Assembly (NCBI RefSeq): GCF_017573545.1
Contig: NZ_JAGEOK010000003.1
Span: forward strand, 310,001 to 374,000
Origin: Actinomadura nitritigenes
GTDB taxonomy: Bacteria; Actinomycetota; Actinomycetes; Streptosporangiales; Streptosporangiaceae
Reading direction: 5' to 3'
DNA: 64,000 bases
The notes beneath the pieces were generated by a model. That model saw nothing but the letters and a program-made list of their open reading frames with translations. It was not told where the DNA came from and did not search any database. A program made the translations under genes and the position numbers. Each line of letters opens with the position of its first letter. Positions within the stretch are counted from its first letter, which is position 1. Shown one piece after another: positions 35,352 through 44,038 of the stretch.

Positions 35352-35400
35352 TACCCCTAGGGGGTATGTGCGATGGACCCTAACATGCCCCCTAGGGGTA
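35352..35400. promoter_or_regulatory. Tandem CsoR-like palindromes upstream of the MFS pump
   Basis: TACCCCTAGGGGGTA (35352-35366) and TGCCCCCTAGGGGTA (35386-35400) are two near-identical palindromes 34 bp apart, starting 27 bp upstream of the pump start. The form TACCCC-N3-GGGGTA is the kind bound by CsoR/CstR family repressors (family knowledge), and here no csoR-like gene is adjacent. Confidence 0.6.
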
Positions 35401-35531
35401 TTGATTCCGCAGGCCCGGAAATCCGTCGTGCCCGCCTCCGGCGCGCGGGCCCGATCTCCCTCGCCGGCCTTCCTCCGATCCCCCGCGATTCCGTACACTT
35501 CGCTTTCTGTGCCGTCGCGAGGGGGGCGAAC

Positions 35532-38366
35532 ATGAGCACGGCCGACCTGCCCGACGATCGGGATCCGACCGGCGCTCCCTCTCCGCCGCCGGCCTGGGGG
35601 CGCGGCGACCGTCCCGGACCGCCGCCCGCCGACGGCGACAAGCTGGTGGCGAGCTGGCGCGGCGCCCCCGCCGCCCCGGCGCCCCCCTCCCCGGCGGCGG
35701 GCGAGACGCCCGCCGCGCGCGATACGAGACCCGCGGCCACCGGACCCGCGACGCCCGAGGCTCCGGTGGCGGACGAGACACCCGCCGTCCCGTCCGCCGA
35801 GCAGATCAGGACCGCCAGGCGCCCCCTCCCCACCCCGCCCGGCGCGACCGCCCCGCCCACCGGCCCCCTGGCCGCGGCAGCCCCGCCCGCGGCACCCCCG
35901 CCAGCCACGCCGCCACTCGCCGCGGCCCCACGTAGTGCGGCCTCATCTCCCGCAACGCCGCCCGCCGCGAATCCTCCGCAGCCTCCGCCGACAGCGCGGC
36001 AGCCGGAGGCACCGCCCCAGCCCGTCGAGAAGCCGGCGCCCACCTCGCCACGCCCGGGGCCGATGCCGGCCGCGGCTCCATGGCCGCGCGCCGCGAGCGA
36101 GCCGGTCATGGAACGGCCCGGGACGAGCGCGGGCGGCCAGGAGGGCGACGCGGCCTCGCCCGCTCGCCCGCCCATGCCCCGGCAGCAGGCGCGCGTCCGG
36201 ACGCCGGAGCCGCCGCCCGGCGGGGACCCGCTGGTGTTCGACCGGCCCCAGGGCGCGCCCACACCGCCGGAGGGCGGCGGTACGCGCGTGTTCCGGCCCG
36301 GGCTGCGGTCGGGGATCGCGGTCGCGGCGGTCGCGGTGCTGGTCGCCGGCGGCGTGACCTACCTGGTCCGCGACGGCGGGCACGGCGGCGGGCACGAGGA
36401 CGCGCCGGGCGCCGAGGCCGCCGACAAGGTGTTCGCGGTGCCGGCGGCGCTGTACGACGGGCACGAGCAGACGGTCACGGCGGTCGCCGTGCACGGCGAC
36501 ACGGCGGTGACGGTCGGCAGCGAGACGGTGGACGCGCCGCGCGGGCAGATCCTCGTGTCGTCCGACGGCGGCAAGGCGTGGAGCACCGCGAAGGTGAAGG
36601 ACGAGGGCGGCACCGGCCAGGACGTGCCGGAGGTCGTCGCGGCCGGCGACCGTGCCTGGGCGGCGCTGGGACGAGGCCCCGGCGGCGTGGCCGTGTGGAC
36701 GAGCGCGGACGGCCGCACGTGGACGCATCGGGCCGGGGCCACGGGCGCGTTCACGGCGGGCGACCAGGTCACCGGGGTCGCGGCCACCTCGGCGGGGTTC
36801 GCCGCGATCGGGACGAACCAGGGCGCGGCGATCCTGTGGACGTCCTCGGACGGCGCCGCGTGGCAGCGGCGGCAAGCTCCGCTGCAGGGGAAGCCCGTGA
36901 GCATCGCGGCCGGCGGCGCCACGCTGGTCGTGCGGAACGACAAGGGCGATCTGTGGCGGTCGGCCGACGGCGGGGGGACGTGGGCGCGCGCGGAGGTCCC
37001 GCAGAGCGACGGGTCGTACGGGCCCGTCGTCGCGCTGACGTCGGGTCCTGGCGGGTTCTTCGCGGCGCGCGAGGGGCGCCGGACGGGCGGGTCGTCCAAG
37101 AATCCGAAGAAGCGTGCGCTCGCGGTGTTCTTCCGGTCGTCGGACGGCGCCGGCTGGACGCGGTCGAGCACCATCGACCGGCGCACCTACGCCGGCCTCG
37201 CCGCACTGGGCGGGTCCGACGCGGGCCTGGCCGCGCTGACCCCGCTCACCGACGGGCGCGTGGCCGCGCAGCGCAGCAAGGACGGCGTGAACTGGGAGTC
37301 CGTGGAGAGGCTCGGGACGGACCAGGGCCGCCGAGCGGGTGCGGCGGCGCCTCTGCCGCAGGGCGTCCTCGTGGCGGGCCGCCAGGACTCCGGCGCGTAC
37401 CTGGCGGCGCCGGGCGCGCGCCACGGGGACATCGATCTGCTGTCCGTCCCCGGCGCGGTGACGCCGGACCGGACCATCACGCGGCTGGTGGCGGGCAACG
37501 GGGCGGCGCTGGCCGTCGGCAGCGGCGCGGGCGAGGCGGCCGTCTGGACGACGCGCGACGGAAGGGCGTGGACGCGCGCGGGCGGGACCGGCCTGACCGG
37601 GCCGGGCGTGCAGCGGCTCGCGGCCGCCGCGTACGGGCCGAAGGGCTGGGTCGCCGCGGGACGGAGCGCGGCGAAGCCGCTGCTGCTCACGTCTGGGGAC
37701 GCGAACACGTGGAGCGCGGCCGCGGGCCCGGCGGGCGATGACGGCGCGTTGGCGGGCGCCGCCTACGGGCCGGCGGGCTACGTCGTCGTGGGCTCGACGG
37801 ACGAGGCGCCCCTCGCCTGGCGTTCGGACGACCTCGTCCGGTGGACGGCCGGTTCCGGCGATCTGCGGGACGGGAAGATGCACGACGTCGCGGCCGTGAC
37901 GAAGGGCTACGTCGCGGTCGGTGAGCGCGACGGGGCGCCGGCCGTCTGGACGTCCGATGACGGCGCGAAGTGGACGTCGGTGCAGCCGCCGCAGGCGCAG
38001 GGCCCGCTCACCCGCGTGGTCGCGCGCGGGGACACGCTGGTCGCGACGGGTGCGGGCGGCACCGTCGCGGTCTCGTCCGATGCCGGACGGACGTGGCGCG
38101 CGCAGACCGTCCAGGCGTCCGCGCTGGCGGCGAGCCTGGCGACGCCGCGCGGGTTCGTCCTCGCGGGAACGCCCGCCGGGACCGACGACGTCGCGCTGTG
38201 GAGTTCGGCGGACGGCGCGTCGTGGCGGGCGACCCGTCCGCGCGGGGCCCGCCTGGCGGGAGAGGGAAGCCAGCGCCTCACCGGCCTGGCCGTGCTGGGA
38301 CAGGGCCTGGTGGCGACCGGAATGGACGGCGGCACGCCGACTCTCTGGCACACGGCCCTTCCCTGA
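35532..38366 (+). CDS. Membrane-anchored surface protein with Asp-box beta-propeller repeats
   Basis: 944 residues from ATG 35532. Residues 1 to about 255 are a Pro/Ala-rich cytoplasmic region. One membrane helix follows (SGIAVAAVAVLVAGGVTYLV), then about 660 extracellular residues made of at least 11 Asp-box type repeats: SSDGGKAW, SADGRTW, SSDGAAW, SADGGGTW, SSDGAGW, SKDGVNW, TRDGRAW, SDDLVRW, TSDDGAKW, SSDAGRTW, SSADGASW. Asp boxes mark BNR/sialidase-like propellers, but sialidase catalytic residues are not apparent. It is probably a binding or scaffold protein. Only 31 bp lie between its start and the putative promoter region shared with the MFS gene. Confidence 0.8.
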   Translation: MSTADLPDDRDPTGAPSPPPAWGRGDRPGPPPADGDKLVASWRGAPAAPAPPSPAAGETPAARDTRPAATGPATPEAPVADETPAVPSAEQIRTARRPLPTPPGATAPPTGPLAAAAPPAAPPPATPPLAAAPRSAASSPATPPAANPPQPPPTARQPEAPPQPVEKPAPTSPRPGPMPAAAPWPRAASEPVMERPGTSAGGQEGDAASPARPPMPRQQARVRTPEPPPGGDPLVFDRPQGAPTPPEGGGTRVFRPGLRSGIAVAAVAVLVAGGVTYLVRDGGHGGGHEDAPGAEAADKVFAVPAALYDGHEQTVTAVAVHGDTAVTVGSETVDAPRGQILVSSDGGKAWSTAKVKDEGGTGQDVPEVVAAGDRAWAALGRGPGGVAVWTSADGRTWTHRAGATGAFTAGDQVTGVAATSAGFAAIGTNQGAAILWTSSDGAAWQRRQAPLQGKPVSIAAGGATLVVRNDKGDLWRSADGGGTWARAEVPQSDGSYGPVVALTSGPGGFFAAREGRRTGGSSKNPKKRALAVFFRSSDGAGWTRSSTIDRRTYAGLAALGGSDAGLAALTPLTDGRVAAQRSKDGVNWESVERLGTDQGRRAGAAAPLPQGVLVAGRQDSGAYLAAPGARHGDIDLLSVPGAVTPDRTITRLVAGNGAALAVGSGAGEAAVWTTRDGRAWTRAGGTGLTGPGVQRLAAAAYGPKGWVAAGRSAAKPLLLTSGDANTWSAAAGPAGDDGALAGAAYGPAGYVVVGSTDEAPLAWRSDDLVRWTAGSGDLRDGKMHDVAAVTKGYVAVGERDGAPAVWTSDDGAKWTSVQPPQAQGPLTRVVARGDTLVATGAGGTVAVSSDAGRTWRAQTVQASALAASLATPRGFVLAGTPAGTDDVALWSSADGASWRATRPRGARLAGEGSQRLTGLAVLGQGLVATGMDGGTPTLWHTALP

Positions 38367-38381
38367 GCCGTGCGGTCGGCC

Positions 38382-38423
38382 GTGCCGTTCGGAGGTACGC
38401 GGGTGCCGTTCGGAGGTGCGGGA
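38382..38423. repeat. 21-bp tandem duplication
   Basis: GTGCCGTTCGGAGGT occurs twice with a 21-bp period, just after the Asp-box gene. It is a small local duplication with no clear function. Confidence 0.6.
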
Positions 38424-38430
38424 ACGCGGG

Positions 38431-38883
38431 TCAGGGCGCGGCCTGGCGGCGCCGGTCGGCCGCCGCGGCGCTGAGGATCATCTCGTCGACGACCCAGCGG
38501 GCCTCCGGGGACAGGTCGACGAGGGCGCGCAGGACCTCGGGGCGGATGATGCCGTGCTCGACGTCGCGGCGCAGGGCCTTGAGCGTGATGTCCTCGTCGA
38601 TGGGGGCGGTCTCGCTGGGCCGGCCGAAGTAGCCGATCGGGACGCCGAAGAAGGTGGCGAGCGCGCGGAGGGTCTTGAGCTGCGGGTTCTCCTGGCGTCC
38701 GGTGCGCAGCTTCCACACGGTGGTGGACGAGATGTCCTCGCCGGTGGCGCGCGCGATGGCGGCGGCGGTCTCGACGTTGTTGCGCGGCGGATGGGCGTCC
38801 ACCGGCCACAGGTTGCGGATCAGCCACTCGACCTTGTCCGCCAGCGTCGCGCCCGGCGCGATCTCTTCCGTCTTGTTGCCCAT
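38431..38883 (-). CDS. XRE family regulator, EspR-like size
   Basis: 150 residues. The helix-turn-helix (about 35-75) is NVETAAAIARATGEDISSTT with VWKLRTGRQENPQLKTLRAL. The C-terminal helices (about 90-145) resemble the dimerisation region of EspR-type regulators of mycobacteria, which are about this long. The target is unknown. It is convergent with the Asp-box gene and divergent from an ArsR-like gene. Confidence 0.82.
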   Translation of the reverse strand: MGNKTEEIAPGATLADKVEWLIRNLWPVDAHPPRNNVETAAAIARATGEDISSTTVWKLRTGRQENPQLKTLRALATFFGVPIGYFGRPSETAPIDEDITLKALRRDVEHGIIRPEVLRALVDLSPEARWVVDEMILSAAAADRRRQAAP

Positions 38884-39075
38884 CCGGCCCCTCCCGAACT
38901 CGCCGTCCCAACGACTTTAGTTGACCGTACGTGAGGCCGTCAGCCAAGGACACAGGCATTGTTCCACTCCGTGTCGGACCGATCACGCACCCGGACCGGG
39001 ACCTCCGGGTGACCGGCCGCCTCCCCCGCCGGCGCCAGGCCCCTCCCCCGCTGCGGCCAACTTTGCCAAGAACCG

Positions 39076-39094
39076 TTGCAAAGGTCCTTTGCAA
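39076..39094. promoter_or_regulatory. 19-bp palindrome before the ArsR-like gene
   Basis: TTGCAAAGGTCCTTTGCAA has perfect 9-bp arms around one T. It ends 18 bp before the ATG at 39113, where an autorepressor would bind. The preceding TTTGCCAAGAACCG shows a weaker half-site. Confidence 0.65.
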
Positions 39095-39112
39095 CTCCGT
39101 AGCGTCCGGGGC

Positions 39113-39715
39113 ATGAAGGAGCGACCACCGGCCGGGCCACCGCCGGAGCAGCGTCCGGAGGGGCCGCCCGAGCCCGAGGTGATCACCGATCCGCGGCAGG
39201 TGCGGCTGCTCGCCCACCCGCTGCGGCAGCGGATCGCCGAGATCATGCGGCGCGGGCCCGTCTCGTCCACGACCCTCGCCCGCGAGCTCGGGCAGAGCAC
39301 CGGCGCGACGAGCTACCACCTGCGCCAGCTCGCCAGGTACGGGTTCGTCGAGGAGGTGCCGGAGCTCAAGCGCGGGCGGGAGCGCTGGTGGCGGGCGGTG
39401 CCGGCGGACCGGCGGCTCCCGCCGCGCAGCGAGCAGTCGCCCGAGATGCGCGAGGCCGTCGACGCGCTGACGCGGCTGGAGTTCGCGAACGAGCTGGAGT
39501 CGCTGGCCCGCTATCAGCGGGAACGCGACGGCATGGGGCCGTGGGCGGACGCCCTGCTGTTCTCCTACTCCACCGTCACGCTGACGCCCGACCAGGTGCG
39601 CCCCTTCTTCGAGGAGTACATCGCGCTCCTCTACCGCTACAAGCGCGCCGACGGCGACCCGCCGCCGGGCGCGCGCACCCTGCACGCCCGGTTCCTGGCC
39701 TTTCCCGAGGTCTGA
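39113..39715 (+). CDS. ArsR/HTH_20-like winged-helix regulator
   Basis: 200 residues. The winged helix (about 25-90) has VRLLAHPLRQRIAEIMRRGP, SSTTLARELGQSTGATSYHL and RQLARYGFVEEV, typical of ArsR/HTH_20 proteins that lack metal cysteines. The C-terminal 100 residues are helical with acidic and aromatic patches. ATG 39113 is preceded by the palindromic operator. The MMPL pump gene follows 144 bp later with a hairpin between, so pump control is inferred. Confidence 0.85.
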   Translation: MKERPPAGPPPEQRPEGPPEPEVITDPRQVRLLAHPLRQRIAEIMRRGPVSSTTLARELGQSTGATSYHLRQLARYGFVEEVPELKRGRERWWRAVPADRRLPPRSEQSPEMREAVDALTRLEFANELESLARYQRERDGMGPWADALLFSYSTVTLTPDQVRPFFEEYIALLYRYKRADGDPPPGARTLHARFLAFPEV

Positions 39716-39725
39716 TCCCGGACGG

Positions 39726-39761
39726 GTCCGGGCCGCCGAGTTGCCCCTCGACGGCCCGGAC
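39726..39761. terminator. Hairpin after the ArsR-like gene
   Basis: GTCCGGGCCG and CGGCCCGGAC pair over 10 bp, with an inner CGAG/CTCG stem and TTGCCC loop. It lies 10 bp after the stop. It probably ends or attenuates the regulator transcript before the pump gene. Confidence 0.6.
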
Positions 39762-39859
39762 GGGCGGAGGCCGCATCACCCCACGCCGGAGGCCGTTCAC
39801 CACGGCCGCGGGCGTGGTGCTCACGCAATGCAGAACCCCCACGGAAAGGAGAGCACCTC

Positions 39860-41944
39860 ATGCTGCTCTCAAGCAAACGCCTGACGGCTTGGGCGGTCCT
39901 CGCGCTCTGGGTCGCGGCCGTGCTGGCGGCGGTCCCGCTCGCGGGCAGGCTGCCGGACGTCGTGCAGGCGAAGTCCGCCGCCGAGCTCCCGCGCGGCGCC
40001 CAGTCCACCGAGGTGGAGAAGCTGACGGACCGGTTCCGGGACGGCAGGCAGGCGCCGGCCGTCATCGTCTACGCCCGCACCGGCCCCTCCGGGGCAGGGA
40101 GCACGGCCGGAGCGGGGAGCACGGCCGGGCCGGGGATCACGTCCGCCGACCGCGCCAAGGCCGACGCCGACCGCCGCGCCCTCGCCCCGCTCGCCGAGGC
40201 GCCGATCGGCGCCCCGCAGGCGTCGCGCGACGGCCGCGCGCTCCTGCTGGCCGTCCCCCTGCACGACGACGACCACCTGAGCGGCAACGCCGAGAAGGTC
40301 CGCGACGCGGTGACGCGGAACGTCCCGCGGGGCCTCCAGGTGAAGGTGACGGGACCGGCGGGCGCGGCGCTCGACGCGGGCGACGCGTTCCGCAAGGTCG
40401 ACAAGCCGCTGCTGCTCATCACGGTCGTGCTCGTCGCCGCCGTCCTGCTGTTCACCTACCGCAGCCCCGTCCTGTGGCTGCTGCCCCTCGCCTGCGCGGC
40501 GATCTCGCTGCAGGTCACCAACGCCGTCGTCTACCTGCTGGCCGAGCATGCCGGCCTGTACGTCGCGGACGGCATGTCGACCATCCTCAACGCGCTCGTC
40601 TTCGGCATCGGCACCGACTACGCGCTGCTCCTGCTCGCCCGCTACCGCGAGGAGCTCCGGCGCCACGAGGACCGGCACCGGGCGATGGCCGTCGCGCTCC
40701 GCCGCGCCGCCGCGCCCGTCGCCGCGTCCGCCGCGACCGTCTGCCTCGGCCTGCTGTGCCTGCTCGCCGCGCGCATGGGCTTCAACTTCGCGCTCGGGCC
40801 GATCAGCGCGATCGGGATCATCGGCGGGCTGGCCGTCGTGATGACGCTGCTGCCCGCACTGCTCGTCGTCCTCGGCCGCTGGGTGTTCTGGCCGCGCATC
40901 CCGCGCTTCGGCGACGCGCCGCCCGCGCGCGGCGGCGCCTGGGACCGCGCCGGCCGCCGCATCGCGGCGCGCCCCCGCCTCGTCTGGGCGCTCGGCGCGG
41001 CCGTCCTCGCCGCGCTCGCCGCCGGCTGCCTCGGCGTCCACACCGGGCTCGACCGCGCGCACTTCCTCACCACCACTCCGAACTCCGTACAGGGCGAGCG
41101 CATCGCCGACGCGCACTTCCCCGGGGACGAGAGCCGCCCGCTCCAGGTCGTCAGCGGCAGGCCGGTCGACCTCCGCGGGATCCCGGGCATCGCGCGGACG
41201 GGGACGCCCGAGACGTCCACCGACGGTCGCCTCACCCGCACCGCCGTCGTCCTGACCTCCCCGCCCGACAGCGGCGCCGCCGAGCGGACCGTCGAGCGGA
41301 TCCGCCGCGCGGTGCCCGGCGTGCTCGTCGGCGGCGGCGCGGCGAGCGAACTCGACCTGGCCGACGCGCAGGCGCACGACCGCCGCGTCGTGATCCCGCT
41401 GGTCCTCGGCGTCGTGCTGGTCGTGCTGATCGCCCTGCTCCGCGCCCTCGTCGCCCCGCTGCTGGTGATGGCGACCGTCGTCGGGTCCTACTTCGCCGCG
41501 CTCGGCGGGTCGTGGCTGCTCTTCCGCCACGTGTTCGGCTTCCCGGCCATGGACGTCCAGGTCGCGCTGATGGGCTTCCTGTTCATGGTCGCGCTCGGCG
41601 TCGACTACAACCTGTTCCTCGTCTCCCGCATCCGCGAGGAGGCCGCCGCGGCCGGGCACCGCGAGGGCGTCCTGCGCGGCCTCGGCCTCACCGGCGGCGT
41701 CATCTCCAGCGCCGGGCTCGTCCTCGCCAGCACGTTCGGCGTCCTCGGCGTCATGCCCGTGACCATGTTCGTGGAGATCGGCGTGCTGGTGTCCCTCGGC
41801 GTGCTGCTCGACACCTTCGTCGTCCGGCCGGTGATCGTCCCCGCGCTGGCCCTCGACAGCGGCCCCCGCTTCTGGTGGCCCGGCCGCCTCCCCCGCGCCC
41901 AGGCGCGCCCCGCGCCGGACCGGGAACCGGTCCCCCGCGCCTAG
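39860..41944 (+). CDS. MMPL family transporter
   Basis: 694 residues with about 11-12 membrane helices and two large extracytoplasmic loops, the RND/MMPL plan. FGIGTDYALLLLARYREELR lies in the first half and the paired LGVDYNLFLVSRIREEA in the second; both carry the DY residues of the proton relay. Family members export lipids, siderophores or drugs. ATG 39860 follows AAGGAGAGC. It is probably controlled by the ArsR-like gene upstream and is followed at once by a 13-bp hairpin. Confidence 0.92.
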   Translation: MLLSSKRLTAWAVLALWVAAVLAAVPLAGRLPDVVQAKSAAELPRGAQSTEVEKLTDRFRDGRQAPAVIVYARTGPSGAGSTAGAGSTAGPGITSADRAKADADRRALAPLAEAPIGAPQASRDGRALLLAVPLHDDDHLSGNAEKVRDAVTRNVPRGLQVKVTGPAGAALDAGDAFRKVDKPLLLITVVLVAAVLLFTYRSPVLWLLPLACAAISLQVTNAVVYLLAEHAGLYVADGMSTILNALVFGIGTDYALLLLARYREELRRHEDRHRAMAVALRRAAAPVAASAATVCLGLLCLLAARMGFNFALGPISAIGIIGGLAVVMTLLPALLVVLGRWVFWPRIPRFGDAPPARGGAWDRAGRRIAARPRLVWALGAAVLAALAAGCLGVHTGLDRAHFLTTTPNSVQGERIADAHFPGDESRPLQVVSGRPVDLRGIPGIARTGTPETSTDGRLTRTAVVLTSPPDSGAAERTVERIRRAVPGVLVGGGAASELDLADAQAHDRRVVIPLVLGVVLVVLIALLRALVAPLLVMATVVGSYFAALGGSWLLFRHVFGFPAMDVQVALMGFLFMVALGVDYNLFLVSRIREEAAAAGHREGVLRGLGLTGGVISSAGLVLASTFGVLGVMPVTMFVEIGVLVSLGVLLDTFVVRPVIVPALALDSGPRFWWPGRLPRAQARPAPDREPVPRA

Positions 41945-41952
41945 GAATCCGG

Positions 41953-41981
41953 GGCCCCGGCCGCCCATGGCGGCCGGGGCC
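41953..41981. terminator. Terminator after the MMPL gene
   Basis: GGCCCCGGCCGCC and GGCGGCCGGGGCC form a perfect 13-bp stem with a CAT loop, 9 bp after the stop. The rest of the gap to 42164 holds no ORF I can support and should contain the promoter of the next operon. Confidence 0.8.
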
Positions 41982-42164
41982 TCACTCCGCGGTGACACGT
42001 CGGTGGCCGTATTCCCGTCGTATACCCGCCGCGCCTACCATTCGGATCGTCAGTCCCCCGCCCCGCATTTCGATGATTTCCACCGCGGAACGCGACGCCC
42101 GACCGCGTTCCGCCGCGCGACGCATGACGAGCCTTGATCACATCGCACAGATCGAACAGGGACC

Positions 42165-42506
42165 ATGAATGACAATCGCGTAGCCGACGCGGCCGGCGGC
42201 GCACCGCGCCCGCAGCTGCGGCTCCTGACGGCGGGCGCGGTGATCGGCGTGGTGCTGCTGGCGGCGGCCCTGGGCGTCGAGCTGTCCGGCGCGAACGACC
42301 CGCGGGCCCCGGCGATGCCGTCGATGCCGACCCCCGCCCGGCCGACGATCCCGAACCTGCCGACGACGTTCCCGAACGTCCCGCCGGGATCGACCGGAAT
42401 GCCGACCGATATCCCGACTCAGCTGCCGACGAATTTCCCGACGGAAATGCCGTCCTTCCCGACGAACCTGCCCAGCATTCCGCAAATTCCGGGAGGCGCG
42501 CCGTGA
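42165..42506 (+). CDS. Small membrane protein with Pro/Thr repeat extracellular tail
   Basis: 113 residues. There is a short cytoplasmic N-terminus, one membrane helix (LTAGAVIGVVLLAAALGVEL, about 21-40), then about 65 residues of a regular P-T-x-hydrophobic-P pattern (IPNLPTTFPNVPPG, IPTQLPTNFPTEMP, SFPTNLPSIPQIPG). The tail is probably extended and outside the cell, or a spacer. I do not recognise the family. Its stop overlaps the start of the next gene by 4 bp. It is the first gene of a four-gene unit of unknown role. Confidence 0.7.
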   Translation: MNDNRVADAAGGAPRPQLRLLTAGAVIGVVLLAAALGVELSGANDPRAPAMPSMPTPARPTIPNLPTTFPNVPPGSTGMPTDIPTQLPTNFPTEMPSFPTNLPSIPQIPGGAP

Positions 42507-44038
42507 CGGCCCCCGCCGCGGCGGAAGGCGTCCGGGCCGCCCTCCGCGACACCGTCCGCGACGACGCCGCCGCCCGCGCGCGGGCGCTGCTGGTCGCCCG
42601 GCTCGCCATCGCGCTGTACCTGGTGGAGCTGCTGCTCAACCTCCTGCGGCCGCACGTGCTGCCCGACGAGCCGACGCTGTCGATCTTCCAGAAGGCGGCC
42701 GGCTCCGAGGGGTCGATCGGACGGCTGCTCGCCACGCCCGAGGCCGTGTTCTGGACGCTGCTCGCCGGCATCGCCGCCGGCGCCGCACTCCAGGCGTTCG
42801 TGCTGGTCACGCGCCCGGACGAGCGCCGCGCCAGGGCGCTGACCTGGGCGATCATCGGGGTCCTGCTGCTGCCGTTCGGGCTGATCCCGCTCGTGGTGGT
42901 CGGCTCCTACCCGGGCCAGGCGCTCGCCTGCGTCCCCGGCACCGCGTTCGTTCTGTGGCTGCTGCACCACGCCCAGCGGCTCGCGCGGATCCCGCTCGCG
43001 ATGCTGCTGGTCGCGTTCGGCTGGGGCGCGCTGATCGTGTTCGGGCTCGGCCGCGCCTACAGCAACCTCGCGTTCGGCACGATCAACGGTTTCGTCCTCA
43101 AGGGCCACAAGAGCGACCTCGCCGGCCAGATCCACACCCAGTACCGCGTGATCGACGGCATGCTCGTGCATCTCGCCCTCGTGAACGCGCTGCTCGTCGC
43201 GGCCGGGGTCGTCCTCCTGCTGGCGCTGTTCCGGCACCGCGTCACCGACGCCGTCACCGGCCTGGTGCTCGGCGCCGCCATCGGCCTCGGCTACGACCTG
43301 GTGGAGAGCGTCCTGTTCATCCGCCTGTACGGGCTGTTCAGCGCGTTCAACGGCGCGACGAGCGGTTTCGAGTACTGGATCCGCCAGTCGATCGGCCTCC
43401 TCGGCGGGCAGGTCGCCTTCGGCGCGGTGCTCGGCGCCGGGATCGGCCTCGCCGCGCGGGTGCCCGACCGCGGGCGGCGTCTGCGCGTGGCGTCGGCCGC
43501 CCTCGTCGCCGCGTTCTCCGGGGCCGTCGCCACCGAGACCCTGGCGGCCTGGCTGTCGCACCTGGCCCACGACCACGTCGGCGTCGGCGGCCCGCTCGAC
43601 ACTCTGATCATCTCGCCGTTCTTCTGGCTGCTCCCTCAGGCGCCGTTCTTCCTCGTGGCCGTGCTGCTGCTGGTCCACGGGACGCGCGTCCGGGCGGCCG
43701 CCGCCCGTGCCGCCGTGTCGGCCGAGACGGCCACGGGCCCGGCCATCACCCCGCAGGAGGCGCCGTTCCTCGTCGATCCGGCCCTCCGCTTCTGGACGCT
43801 CGTCGGCACCTGGCGCCTCCAGGGATGGAGCGGGATGCGCACCCTGCGGCGCTTGCAGACGGCCCAGCTCGACCTGGCCGCGTGGCGCTGGCGCCACCCT
43901 GACCCGACCGGCGAGGAGGGGAACGCGTTGCGCGCCAAGGTGATGCGCCTGAAGGCCGGCCCCGTACCGCCGCCGCCCGTACCGCCGCCGCCCGTGCCAC
44001 CGGCTCCCTGGCCGCGTCCCGGGGAAGCGGCGTCATGA
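42503..44038 (+). CDS. Polytopic membrane protein, distant PrsW-like protease family
   Basis: 511 residues from GTG 42503 (GTGA overlap). It has about nine to ten membrane helices. GLGYDLVESVLF resembles the FxxxEN-type motif of PrsW intramembrane proteases, and LAAWLSHLAHDHVG could supply the His motif, but the first EExxK motif is not visible. It may be an inactive or divergent relative. The C-terminal 100 residues are cytoplasmic and end in PVPPPPVPPPPVPP repeats. It is co-translated with its neighbours on both sides (overlap also with the gene at 44035). Confidence 0.55.
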   Translation: MTAPAAAEGVRAALRDTVRDDAAARARALLVARLAIALYLVELLLNLLRPHVLPDEPTLSIFQKAAGSEGSIGRLLATPEAVFWTLLAGIAAGAALQAFVLVTRPDERRARALTWAIIGVLLLPFGLIPLVVVGSYPGQALACVPGTAFVLWLLHHAQRLARIPLAMLLVAFGWGALIVFGLGRAYSNLAFGTINGFVLKGHKSDLAGQIHTQYRVIDGMLVHLALVNALLVAAGVVLLLALFRHRVTDAVTGLVLGAAIGLGYDLVESVLFIRLYGLFSAFNGATSGFEYWIRQSIGLLGGQVAFGAVLGAGIGLAARVPDRGRRLRVASAALVAAFSGAVATETLAAWLSHLAHDHVGVGGPLDTLIISPFFWLLPQAPFFLVAVLLLVHGTRVRAAAARAAVSAETATGPAITPQEAPFLVDPALRFWTLVGTWRLQGWSGMRTLRRLQTAQLDLAAWRWRHPDPTGEEGNALRAKVMRLKAGPVPPPPVPPPPVPPAPWPRPGEAAS

